Assembly: GCF_026212465.1 (NCBI RefSeq)
Contig: NC_080059.1
Location: 22,154,068 to 22,218,067, forward strand
Source: Amaranthus tricolor
Lineage: Eukaryota; Streptophyta; Magnoliopsida; Caryophyllales; Amaranthaceae
DNA length: 64,000 bases
Direction of reading: 5' to 3'
The position numbers were made by a program, and so were the translations under genes. The notes beneath the pieces are model-generated. The model made no database searches, was not told the origin of the DNA, and saw only the letters and a list, made by a program, of their open reading frames with translations. This document shows positions 45,921 through 57,561 of this stretch, one piece after another; the stretch's first letter is position 1; each line of letters begins with the position of its first letter.

Positions 45921-47357
45921 TAGGGATGGCAATGGGTATTGGACCCGACCCGGATCCGTATCCGTTTTCACGGATCTGGGTCCTAAAAATTGGACATGTC
46001 GAATCCAGGTCGGATCCGGATCCGTTTAAATTTCACGGGTCCGGATCCGGATCTGAGAAAAATACCCAAACCCGGACCCGCGGATCTGGAGGACCCGTTT
46101 TTTTTTTATATTAAATATATAATAAAATTTAAAACCCCATTCCCCTCCCTCACACTCACAGTCACTGCCTCACGCCTCATTCCTTACTGCCATTTCCCTC
46201 AATCCTCATTCCTCACGAACTCACGACGCATCCCATTTGCCATTTCCCTCCCAGACTCGAAAGCCACAGCCCACAGATGCCCTCACTGCCTGTCGACAGC
46301 CGGAGGCGGCCACCGCTTACTCCTCCTCTCTCCTCACACGCGGCTGGCGAATTTGAGGGTAATAAACCCTAATTTTGATTTTTTTTTTCCTACAATACTT
46401 TTGATTTATGTTGAATTGTTGAGTATTTTTTTATTTATTTGAGTTTAGTGGTTGATTTATGTTGAGTTCAATGGTAAATTTTGATTTATGTTGAGTGGTT
46501 GATTTATGTTGAATTGTTGAGTTCAATGGTAATATCTTCTTGATCCTTAATTGTTGAATTGTTGAATTTGCAAGCTGATTCACTTGATCTTGTAGAAACC
46601 CTTTTGATTGTGTTTTATCCTATTCTGCAAAGACTTAGGGTTTTCTAATGGTAAATACCCATTTTCATCATTTTTTGTAAATACCCATGTTGCTAATTAT
46701 GTTTAATGTCTTAATTTGGTGGAAAAAGAAGGGACCAGCAAGGAGGTGGATCTTAGGGAAGTAGAAAATCTATTCCTTTGGATAAAAAAAGATGAGCGAA
46801 GGAAAAGTAGGTAGCTGTTAATATTCAGATCTTCTTCCTCCGTGGGACCATGATGTCTTGCATCGAAGTGATTTTGTTATCCTTCCGTTGCTGCTTCTTC
46901 GCCCAAGGTCTTGCTGTCACAGACACAGCTGCAAACTCTAATATACTGTTTTGACATGTTGCTGCCTAGTCGTATCTGATGGACTAGCTATGATTTATGT
47001 TCTGATTTTTAAAAAACTGCTGGATGCAAGACTACCTGTAGTCTTTTCTTTCTTGTAAATCTCTCCATTTCCTCCATTTCCCTCACACCCTTAATATGCC
47101 ATCCAAACATGTGAAAGCACATTCTTTTATTGCAATCTCAACACATTCAAAAATACAAAAAAAAAAAAAGCAAAAATAAGTCAGACCCGTTTTTGACCCG
47201 AATCCGGTACTGGATCCGCAGTATCCGCGGATCCGGATCTGGGTCTTGCAAAACTGGACCCACGGATCCGGGTCTGAATCTGGATCTTGTTCCTGAAAAC
47301 AGATCTGGATTCGGGTCCACCTGGACCCGGTCCAGATCCGACCCGTTGCCATCCCTA
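45921..47357. mobile_element. Non-autonomous hAT-like element with perfect 8-bp duplication
   Basis: Ends TAGGGATGGCAATGGG and CCGTTGCCATCCCTA are inverted repeats. Both sides carry gttatggg (45913-45920 and 47358-47365), an exact 8-bp target duplication. Both subterminal regions are packed with GGATCCG and GACCCG motifs able to pair across the element. Removing it rejoins the Athila gag sequence. The middle is partly GC-rich (46140-46360) and unlike its surroundings, perhaps captured gene sequence. No transposase is present. Confidence 0.88.
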
Positions 47358-47365
47358 GTTATGGG

Positions 47366-48060
47366 TACAATCTCGAATATGTGGCGGCCGTGGGTTATCG
47401 TCGCCAAGGTTAAGGGTACACTCAATAAGGTTTCTACAACAACCAACCCTCTAGACCTCCCTTCAATTCCAATGTTAGCTAGGGAAACTTCAACCAAGGC
47501 TACAACTCCAAAAACCACGTGCCTTATAGCAATCAAGCCGGTGGTAGTTTTCCTAAGCCTAACGGCAATAGACCATACCTCCAAGTGCCACGACCCAATC
47601 CCAACCTACCATATCCTCCTGCTAAACCACTACCAAACCACGCTCCTAATTATGATTACCTTTCCACTCAAGTGAGCTCTCTTGGTCAACAAAATAAAAC
47701 CCTCTCCCAAATCAATCAAACTTTGATTTCGCAAATGCAACAACTTCAAGCTTAGCAGAAGATGTTTGAGTCCCAACTTGCTCAATTAGCCCACCCACGT
47801 CCACCATCACTATTCCCATACAACCCATTCACCCAACCTCCATCACTTAACACCCTAAACTCTAACCCTAACCACCATACATGCAAGGCGATCTTCTTTA
47901 GATTGGGAACTTCATACTCCGCTCCAGTTGAGGCCACAAAGGATAATTTTGGGGAAGGTTCATCAAGGAGTAGTGATCTTCATGTGGATGACCTTGAGGG
48001 GCAAGAAGAGACAGAAGTTTTTTAGGAAGAAGTTGAGAAAAAGGATGAAGAAGTAGAAGA
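47366..48060 (+). pseudogene. Athila-like gag, second part
   Basis: Continues the gag across the hAT insertion: YNLEYVAAVGYRRQG, then the Asn/Pro/Gln-rich tail NHVPYSNQAGGSFPKPNGNR and YLSTQVSSLGQQNKTLSQIN. The last phrase fits the helix near the end of Athila gag. Broken by several stops. Confidence 0.7.
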
Positions 48061-49268
48061 GAAGAGAAATGAAATTAAGGAAGAAAAAGAGAAGAGAGTG
48101 TTGGATAAAGAAGAGATATGGAAGAAAATCCAAGTGAGAAGGGCATATGAGCATCTACATGGCCCATCGCTACCTTTTCCCTACAAAGCGGTGGAAAAAA
48201 AATTGCAAGCCAAGTTCCTCAAATTTCTTGAGCATATGGGGTAACTTGAAATGAAGATCCCATTCTTAGAGGCAATGGAGCAAATGCCTCAATATGGCAA
48301 GTACTTAAAGACTCTCTTAGGGAACAAAAAGAAGCTTGAGAGCGAGGTTGTGAATTTGCTGGAGCATGTGAGCACTATCATCCAAGGCACATGGGCCAAG
48401 AAGGAAAAGGCTCGAGGACCCTTTGTGCTCTCGGTCACTCTTGAGAATCTCAGTTCTAAAGGAGCACTTGCTGATCTCGGGGCCTCTATTAGCCTCATGC
48501 TGATGTCCATTGCAGAGTAACTAGCTTTAGAGCTCAAGCCATCAAGGAAAACCATCCAACTCACTGACCGAAGTATTAAAATGACATATGGAGATTTTGA
48601 GGACCTACGTATCCAAGTGGCAAACATTGTTGTCCCATGCGGTTTCGTCGTTCTTGACATGGTCTAGGATCCTTACACTCCACTCATTCTTGGGAGAGAT
48701 GCTATCAAGACCTTTGGTTCCCTGATCGACTGTGAATCAGAGACAATTACTATTCGGGTAGCTCAAGAGAAGTTGTGTTCGCCTTTTCTAAGTCTTCCAA
48801 AGAGCCCATGGTCGAGCAACTTTGTTCTCTTGAAATTGTGGAAAGTATGATTGAGGAGAAGATTGAGGGGCATGATGTACTTGTTGGCTCGGTGTTTAAT
48901 GAGGAAAATTTTTATGATGATGCGAAGATGAAAAACGGAGTTTGTGTTGAGAAGGAGAAAGAGATTGTTCTTGTGAATGATGATGATGACGATGTTGAGA
49001 ATTCTGTCAAGCAAACCCGCAAGAGGAAGTAGGTAAGAAAAAGAAAAAGCGACAAAAAGAAGAAGATGGCTCCAAACTATAAGATGTGCATCACATACTT
49101 TGAATTTTATTATGAAAGAGGGTTTGAATGAAGTTGATTTGTCCGTTTTGAAAGTTCGAGCTCTTGTGAAGTATGTAAGGTATTCTCTTACTAGGCTTAA
49201 AAAGTTTAAAATATGCGTAAAAAAGCAGAAAGAGGAGAGCAAAAGTCATGTTGTTTTGCTTCTTTATG
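48061..49268 (+). pseudogene. Athila-like protease region
   Basis: KIPFLEAMEQMPQYGKYLKT (48251 onward) is the signature before the Athila/Tat protease. GALADLGASISLMLMSI (about 48460-48510) carries the active-site DLGAS. ILGRDAIKTFGSLIDCESE and ITIRVAQEKL follow. The remainder to 49268 is a lysine-rich stretch ending near KKKMAP in another frame. The second Tekay-type element begins at 49269, so the RT and the rest of this element are not seen. Confidence 0.72.
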
Positions 49269-52200
49269 TGTGAAAGATTCTCGATACAAGATTAACATCT
49301 AAGAATAATAATGTCTAATACAATAATGTTGTAGAAGTCTCAAATGTCGAAATGTTAAAACAACTTCAAATCATACAAACTAAAATTTGTTTAAAATAAA
49401 ATAGTAAAATATTACATCTGATAAGATATATTGTTTGTTCAAAAGTAAAAGAGATAGTTCATCATCAAGTCATCATGAAAGGTACAAAAAGCAGCTAAGT
49501 TCTCGATATATATTAAATGTTGCAGCCTGGATCGAAACCTGAAGCTAAAACCTTCCTGTAAAATACTGTCATCCATAATACAGATGACTTGAATCGGAAT
49601 CAGCACCTAACGTCGAGTACAAACTCCTCAACAATATAATACTATGACAATCATAATATATTCACGAGATATGCAAAAGTACATTTCAAGCCTTGATTTT
49701 AAGTTCCCCGGTTCTCGTTTCTCATTTTCAGTTCTCGAATATTTTTAACTATTTTTCACATTCATCACACGAATGTATATAAAATATTTGCTACAATCAT
49801 CTACACCTAGTAACTCTAAGGTTCATCCAATGGATCTACTTAGACACAAAATAACATTTGCACAACACACATAATAATGACTATCTGATATATATGTAAG
49901 GGTGTGGCTAGAGGAGGAACCTATTCTGCACTCTGACTGTGATAGGAGTCGTCACTCCAAGAATTTTTATGCTCGAGCTTCTACAGGATGGGACCCTCTC
50001 GAATCCCCTGTCAAACCCCGCATTTCTACGTGTCGGGAAACACGAGCGCCAGATTACATGCGGGTCCGGTGGTTCGACATTTCCTTACTATTAGAGTCAT
50101 TCATCCAAGTACATATAATTTCAAACAAGACTCCATGTTATTTATTTGACATTGCTATAAGTCAACCCTAGTCTAGTCAAAGTCCAATTATGACAAGGTT
50201 CTTGGGCCTATAAAAGTTCTCCACAAGACTATATAAACTTATAAAATTTAAGAAACTTTTCGTCGATTAAACATGTAAATTAATTATAAATTCATAATAA
50301 CGAATAAAAATATTCTAAAAATACATTAGAGGTCCAAAAGCTATATGAAGTAGGTTTAGACAAGAAAATTAAAGAAAAACGAGCCGATGTATTTTAACTA
50401 AATTGTTTGGCCAATTTACCGATAAACCGACATAAAATTATTAATATCCATAAATTTCAACGGAAATTTGTCCAATGGTCCTCATATAATCCTACTGTGT
50501 ATGAGAGTGTTGCATAAAAATTTCAAGTCCAAAATAGTCCATTTACTATTTATCTTATATCTTATTGATTTTGGATTTACCATTTTATTTAAAATTCACA
50601 AGGGTTAATAGATGGTCGTATAAACTTATCCAGTGACCAAACTCCAAACCTACTGTCCAAGAGTCTCATAAAAATTTCAAGTCCAAAATAGTCCATTTAG
50701 TATTTATTTCATATTTCAACATTTTTGCGTTTTTTTAGTAAGTACCCAAACACTTAGTAAAAATTCATAGAAAAATACCAAAAGTTTATACTCTAGTTCA
50801 AACTTGTAGGCGACATAATAATATGATTTTATTAACTAATTTATCCATTAATAATATATTTAATCCCCTTTAATATATTAGAACATATTTTATTACTTAA
50901 AATTCCATAAATGACCATTTTAATGAAATAATTTTATGAAAATGAAGTTTAATGATTTTTTAACTTTTATCTACTATAAGGCTTATATAAAATATACTCC
51001 TAAAGTTTCTAAGTTCACACAAAATTTATTTACAACAAGAACTTCACAAAAACATTACTAAACACCGTTTTTACGAATTTTTACATAATAGAAATTCATA
51101 AAATTTACATGCATGAACATTAAGATAAAAATACGCATAATAAAACATATCTCCATCAATAATATCATATAAATGAAAATTTATTAGATTTATAAATATT
51201 TCTTTTGTGACTTTAAATTAATATATATAAGAATATCATAAATTTTCAATTTATAACACGCATATACCTAAACTTTTAATAAACACTTTATTTTTACTTT
51301 TATCACAAAAAATATTGTTTTTATTTTAAGTGAACATGGAAGATATAATTAAATTAATCTAACATATTTTCATATCTTTCACATACTCAAGTAAATATAA
51401 TATAAATGTAACGTAGTAAGAAAGTTAAGAAGTGTGTACCATTTTAGCTAGCAAGTGATATTAAGACCAAAATAGAGAATAGATTAAGAAAATGCTCCCA
51501 AAATAATATATTATGCAAGAAGGTCCAAGAATGATAATCTCCAAACTAGTTCTTGAAAAATAATAATTCAAGCTTGAAAGAAAAAAAAAATACTACTCAA
51601 CCTATTCAAACAAAACTCAAGTTAATAAGGTGATGGGTAAAAAATTCATCATTTATTTTTAAAATGGTAAAATCTTACCTTAAGAGAGAAAAATTTGATG
51701 AACTTGACTTGAAAGTGGATGATGTTAAGCTTGTTCTTCGAGGGATTTTTCAACTAAGAATATACGGAAAAAAAAAAAGATAAGTTAGGAATGTGTTTAA
51801 GTGTGAATTAAGGAGGAAGGATGAGCAAAACTCAAAGGGGCATGGGGAGGGGATATAATCAGCTTGTAAGTGCTGATTTGGGGGGTTTATCATGCCTAAA
51901 AAAGGACTAATTGAGGTGCATGCAAGTCTAGGAAGATTAGGTTAGGTGTAAGGGCTTTTAGATAGCTTGTATAAATGAAGATATAGTGAAATCATGATGT
52001 TTTCTTAAGGGAAGAGTGGGCTTGTTGTAGGGGCTGCTAGGAGTTGATTTTTGGCTTAAATTTATCTTATTTTGGTGCTAGTATGTGTGCATCAAACTAT
52101 GGGTAAGTTTACTTAAGGTTTGGTATTGAAATTCAGCCTAATTTGTGCACAAAATCAACTAAAAATACACTTTAAAATTGATAATAATATTTATAAATAT

Positions 52201-52986
52201 AATTTGTGTCAAAAAATAGAAATCAAAGTTATAAAGTTGAAAAAAATAATTTAACAACGTTCGGTTAAGAAAAAGAACTTAAAACGCAACATTTTGACGA
52301 AATTGTAAAATAAATAAATAAAAGGAAATATTTAGTAACATAAAATAATAAATAATTTCTTAGAATTATAATATAGATTTTTTACAAAAATTTAAGTTGT
52401 AAAGTTATTAAAATAATCGTTACGCAAATTGTTGTGAAAAACGTGTTTAAAACGTAAAACGCAGATGTTTAGTTAAATTGTAAAACGATTTTAAAATGTA
52501 ACAATTCTCGTAATATAAATAAGGAAATATTACCATAAATAATATAACCTTTGATAATTTTCCTACAATAGTACCAACTATTGATTAACCATGAATAATA
52601 CCAACTTTGGGAGCTATTTTCCTAGAATAATACAAACTTTAATTTATTAACTAATTTACCAACTTTCTTTTTTTTTGTTTTATAATCACCTATAATTTGA
52701 TTTTTAACATGTTAGGGATTTTCTAGGAAAACACCCCTTTAAGTTGGTGTTATTCATGATTAATCAATAGTTGGTAATATTGTAGAGAAATTAACAAAAG
52801 GTTGTATTATTCACGGTAATTTTTCCTATAAAATTATAACTAAGCTTTTTGGCTATTTGAAAATGATAATAAGGCTTTAGAGATTTTGGCGGTTTGATTT
52901 TTGTAATCGGGTAATTAAGAAATTTTATTCGAAGATTAAGGATAATTAATTGGATAATTCAAATTACGAAATTGAGTCTGTTACAA
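49269..52986 (-). repeat. 3' LTR of the minus-strand element
   Basis: Starts TGTGAAAGATTCTC and ends CTGTTACA in plus-strand reading, 3.7 kb. It carries an inserted MITE at 52523-52826. Confidence 0.82.
52523..52826. mobile_element. MITE with inverted repeats of about 88 bp (Mutator-like)
   Basis: The left arm GGAAATATTACCATAAATAA... to about 52612 pairs with the right arm ending ...GGTAATTTTTCC along almost its full length, sharing phrases such as ACCAACTATTGATTAA. The flanks are tataaataa and tataaaatt (9 bp, partly matching). Long arms and a 9-bp site suggest a Mutator-type MITE. It has no coding sequence. Confidence 0.7.
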
Positions 52987-54117
52987 CTCTTTCCCTCTTA
53001 AGATAATTTTGTTAGACTTACCAAAAAGACTCGGGTAAAGGTCTCTCATATCAGCTTCCTTCTCCCAAGTAGCCTTTTCTACTCCGTGGTTTGACCATAG
53101 TACCTTGACCAACGGAATTCTCGAGTTTCTTAACTCCTTAATCATGGTGTCTAGGATCCTAATATGCTTCTACTCATAACCCAAAGACTCGTCGATCTGA
53201 AGAGGTTCATGGGTAAGCACATGAGATGGATCATGGACATACTTCCTCAACTAAGACACATGAAAAAAATTATGAACCCTTGCCAAACTCGGAGGTAAAG
53301 CTAGCTCGTAAGCAATCTCTCCTACTCTCCTTAAAATCTCAAAAGGTCCTATAAACTTCGGACTTAATTTTCCCTTAACACCAAAACGTGAACGCCTGTC
53401 ATAGGGCAAACCTGAAGAAAGACCTTATCACCAATATCGAACTGAAGTATCCTACGGCAATTGTCGGCATAACTCTTCTGTCGACGCTGAGCTACTCTCA
53501 TATTTTTTGAACCGTCCTAAGATTATCCATCGATTCCTAATCCACATTAGGCCCTTCGAGCATGGTCCTATCCATCAAATCCCAGAATAGAGGCACGCGA
53601 CATTTCCTACCATCTTAATACTCGCTTGAAAACTATTATTATATGCAAACTCGACCATCGGTAGCTTGTCCTCCCAAGAAACTCTAAAGTCTAATAAACA
53701 ACATTTCAAAAGATCTTCTTAGGTCTAGATAGTTCTCTGTCTGCCCATCAATCGCAGGGTGAAAAGATGTACTCAAATACAATTTTGTCCCAAAAGCCTC
53801 CTGCAACTTTTCCCAAAACCTCGAAAGAAATTTTGGATCCCTATCTAAAACAATAGTCCTTGGTGCACCATAAAGTCGGACGATCTCCCTAACATAAGCA
53901 TCGGCTAGATGCTTAGCTCCCTAAGTAATCCTCATCGGTATGAACTTTGCCACCTTAGTCAATCGGTCGACTATAACCCATATAGAATCATTCCTTCGTT
54001 GTGTCCTCGGTAATCCCACTACAAAATCCATGGATATAGAATCCTATTTCTAATCTGGGACGGGTAAAGGCTAAAGTAAACCCGAACTCTTCTTCCTCTC
54101 AAACACCCTCTGAAATA
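52987..54117 (-). pseudogene. Integrase core and chromodomain, minus-strand element
   Basis: Integrase core on the minus strand: [20 protein letters not shown] then [14 protein letters not shown] (about 54035-53940), [18 protein letters not shown] (about 53870-53815), [15 protein letters not shown] chromodomain with ELRNSRIPLVKVLWSNH-like text followed by ATWEKEADM is read around 53180-53030, with frame changes. Several stops throughout. Confidence 0.7.
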
Positions 54118-54953
54118 TTAAGCACTTAGACATAAACTCAGACACATCTTTCCTCTAACCTTTCGCCAAAATAGTTCTCGAATTTCTTCAATCATTTTAT
54201 GTCGTCCTGTATGCAAGTGAAACAAACTCTGATGACCTTGTCTCAAAATCTCATTTCTCAACTCGACCTGGTTCGGCACATAAAGTCTACCATTCATCCT
54301 TAGTTCTCCTCTCTCGCCTATCGCAAAAGCATCGGTCTCATCTGTCTCGACCCTATGAATAAGCTCTAAAATCTCAAGATCCTCTAACTGCGCCTCAATA
54401 ATGCGACCAAACAAAGTAGGCTGTACGGTCATGGCTCCCAAATACAGACCAATCTCACTATGGCTACAGATCTCTAATCCCAAACTTTGAATCTGTCTAA
54501 ATAACACTCGAGGTACCAACATAATAGCATTAACTGAAACTCTAGGTCTCCTACTTAAAGCGTCTGCCACCTTGTTGGCCTTTCCCGGGTGATAGATAGT
54601 CTATAAATCATAATCCATAACAACCTCGAGCCACCGTCTCTGTCGCATATTCAACTTATTTTGATTAAAGACATACTTCAAATTCTGGCGGTCAGTATAT
54701 ATCTTACAAGGAAACCCATATAAATAATGTCTCCACAATTTAACCAAAAATATCACAGCTACAAGCTCAATATCATGCACGAGGTAATTAACCTCATGTG
54801 GCCTAAACTGTCTAGAGGCATAAGCGATGACTTTTCCGTCCTTTTCATAAGGACACATCCTAAACCCTCAGAAGAAGCATCACAATAAACCTCAAAAGTC
54901 TTACTACAGTCAAGTATGGCTAAGATCAGGGCGGTTGTTAACTTCTTCTTCAA
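54118..54953 (-). pseudogene. RNase H end and integrase zinc domain, minus-strand element
   Basis: FEVYCDASSEGLGCVL begins RNase H (about 54925), then VIAYASRQFRPHEVNYLVHD, IYTDRQNLKYVFNQNKLNMR and QRRWLEVVMDYDL. A stop near 54600 is followed by MADALSRRPRVSVNA (54570) and a stretch down to LRQGHQSLFHLHTGRHKM, the histidine part of the integrase zinc finger. Confidence 0.8.
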
Positions 54954-54987
54954 TTAAAGCAACTGTGTGTCGATCACACCATCGAAA

Positions 54988-55976
54988 TCAAATTCCCTTT
55001 TTCAACAACTCAAACATGGGGCGAGCAACCTTAGAAAAATATTCCACATACTTCCTATAATAACCTACTAGTCCCAAAAAACTCCTGACTTCGGTTACTT
55101 TTTTCGAAATAAGCCACTCAGTAATTGATTTAATTTTCTCAAGGTCTACAGAAATTCCCTCCTTCGACACTATATGTCCCAAAAATGCAATCTCCTATAA
55201 CCAGAATTCACACTTTGAAAATTCCCAAACAATTTCTTCTTTCTCAAAAGTTCCAGAATAGTCCTCAAATGCTGCTCATGCTCCTCTTTGGTCCTCGAAC
55301 AGATAAGAATGTCATCAATAAAAACTACTACAAACTTGTCCAGGTAAGGATGAAAATATCTCTGCGTCAAATCCATAAAGGATGCCGGTGCGTTTGTTAA
55401 CCCAAAAGGAATTACCATAAACTCATAGTGTCCATATCTGGTTCGAAGGCGGTCTTTGGGATATCCTCATCTGCTATTCATAACTGGTGATACCTGGACC
55501 CTAAAATCAATCTTTGAAAATATCTGAGCACCCCTTAATTGGTCAAACATATCATCAATGTGGGGCAAAGGTTAACAGTTTTTGATCGTGATCTTGTTGA
55601 TCTCCCTATAGTTAATATATAGCCTCATAGAGCCCATCCTTCTTTTTCACAAACAATACCGGGGCTCTCCATGGTGAAACACTATGGCGAATAAAATCCT
55701 TCTCCAACATCTTATTTAATTTCTTTTATGTTCGGCTAACTCAGCTGGGGCAAAGCGGTATGGGGTTTTAGAAATAGAGGTAACGTCAGGAATCAAATCA
55801 ATCTGGAAATCGATCTTTCTCCTCGGGGGTAAACCTGGTAACTCCTCTAGAAATACGTCGAGAGTTTCCTCAAGTCCTGGTCTGGTCTTTTCCTCTTCAC
55901 TAGAGATAAAACACAAATATCCTTCTGTACCCTCTGTAATCATATCCACGCCCTGAATCGCCAAAATGGTCGGCAT
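54988..55976 (-). pseudogene. Reverse transcriptase, minus-strand element
   Basis: VFLEELPGLPPRRKIDFQID and YRFAPAELAE (about 55890-55720), then LNKITIK-like text, [23 protein letters not shown] and [11 protein letters not shown] with both catalytic aspartates (55310-55340). ISVDLEKIKSITEW and VRSFLGLVGYYRKYV close the domain near 55060. There are stops at about 55710, 55500 and 55180. Confidence 0.82.
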
Positions 55977-56166
55977 AGAGGACCCACAACTCTAATTGAT
56001 CAAACACTCCCCTTTTGGAGTTCTAACCCTCACGATCTGCTCTCTACACAAAATTTCCGCTCGATGACGACTCAACCAATCCATCCCCAAAATGATGTCT
56101 TATGTACCCAATTTGAATCCTATAAGATCTACTAGGAGACGAATACCCCAAATCTCAAGAAGGAAA

Positions 56167-57345
56167 TTACAAAAGATATGATTGCAAAGAATGGTGAACC
56201 GTAAGGTATTTGAATTTGAAGGTGGACGTTAAGTGGTTCATGGAGATAGATGATCTTTGAAGAAAGAATGTAGATAAGAAGGATCGATCGGCTCCCAAAT
56301 CAAAAAGAACATGAGCTGATCGATAACCCTCCAACGGTGAAGTGACCAGAAATAACTTTTCCCTCATATTCCTGGTGAAGATCGTCGACATGCTCCCTGA
56401 TAGCATGAAGTCCCACAGGCCTACTCATTCTCTGAACAACGGGTCTAGATTGGGCTGATCTCCCCAGGATACTAAAACCCCCGGGTCCAGACTGAAAACC
56501 TAAAGAGCACTGGGTAGAGACGTGACCCTCCTTGCATCGATAACAAACGACCTTGCCAATGCAAGATCTCCCCCTGTGGTCTTTACCACATAAACGGAAC
56601 ATCCATATAGTCGGCTTTGATGAGTTTGCTGGTTGGAACGATTTGTTGTTGGGCCTCTTGTTGTGGTTGTTGTTGTTTTCGCTGGTGAACTTCCTCTTAT
56701 TCGCACCCTCTTCCTTGTTCAAAATTCTCTCAAACTCTAAGACTCAACCATATAAATCCTGGAAATTAGTGTAGTAAGCCACCCCCTTCTGAATCGTGGC
56801 ATTAAGACCCTCAAAGAACCTGGATGGTCGGTATTGACCACCCCAGATGCAAAACATGCACGCTCGTTGAACTTACTAGTATACACTATGACACTTAGAG
56901 GTCCCTGGCGAAGAAGAATTCATTTTCCTTGTGTCTCCGAAGTGATGGCGGGTAGAATTGCCTGCTAAGATTCTGGAGGACGTCGTCATAAAATGAATCG
57001 ACCATAGTGTCCTTGATACCGTGCCACCATAGCTCGGCCGGGCCTGTTAGATAAAAAGAGACCAGTCTAATCTTCACATTGTTGGGACAATCGATGTCCT
57101 CTAATAATTTCTCCATCTCAAAGAGCCATTTTCGAAAATGACGGGGTCGGCTGTCCCCTTATATCGGGGTGGGCGATGATGCGCCATGTTCATGAAGTAC
57201 TTCCCATCATCGTTTCGCTTTTACGCCCGATTTTCCAAAAGAGCAAGTAGACGCTCATTGGTGTGCTCCATCCGAGCTGGTTGTGCTTCTAGCTCTCGAG
57301 TCCTAGCCTGGTTATGAGTTTTCGCGCCATTTTTCACCTAAAATT
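56167..57345 (-). pseudogene. gag and protease, minus-strand element
   Basis: The N-terminal part in broken frames from about 57345 (NDDGKYFMNMAHHRPPRY), then LLEDIDCPNNVKIRLVSFYL and AELWWHGIKDTM (57116-56980), the usual Tekay capsid motifs. GLNATIQKGVAYYTNFQDLY lies near 56780, and a basic Asn-rich linker follows. A zinc knuckle CYRCKEGHVSTQC lies near 56540 and lacks one residue of the standard spacing. The protease active site reads VLFDLGADRSFLS (usually DSGA). Confidence 0.78.
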
Positions 57346-57544
57346 TTTATTCATGTGACTGTCCCATTAACTTAATTAATCTAGCATGCATTTTTACACA
57401 CAGTCACAAAAGCACACAAGATTTAGATAAAGAAAATTTGAAAAGACTTGTTTTGAAAAAAAAATATTAAAATTCACCTTCAAAAATATCGGCTATCAAG
57501 AACATCCTTTCATATGGAGTTAAAATTTCAAGATTCGAGTAACT

Positions 57545-57559
57545 TTGGCTCTGATACCA
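57545..57559 (-). other. Primer-binding site, perfect
   Basis: TGGTATCAGAGCCAA on the minus strand, two bases from the LTR at 57562. Confidence 0.9.
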
Positions 57560-57561
57560 CG

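Noticed and set aside
46015..47352. Asp/Pro/Gly-rich open frames
   Set aside because: Produced by GGATCCG/GACCCG repeats at the ends of the hAT-like element.
48763..49242. 159-residue minus-strand open frame
   Set aside because: It is antisense to the Lys/Glu-rich tail of the Athila-like region and has no motif of its own.
57545..57559. Possible tRNA gene fragments at TGGTATCAGAGC motifs
   Set aside because: They lie next to LTR edges and lack any tRNA body; they are primer-binding sites.
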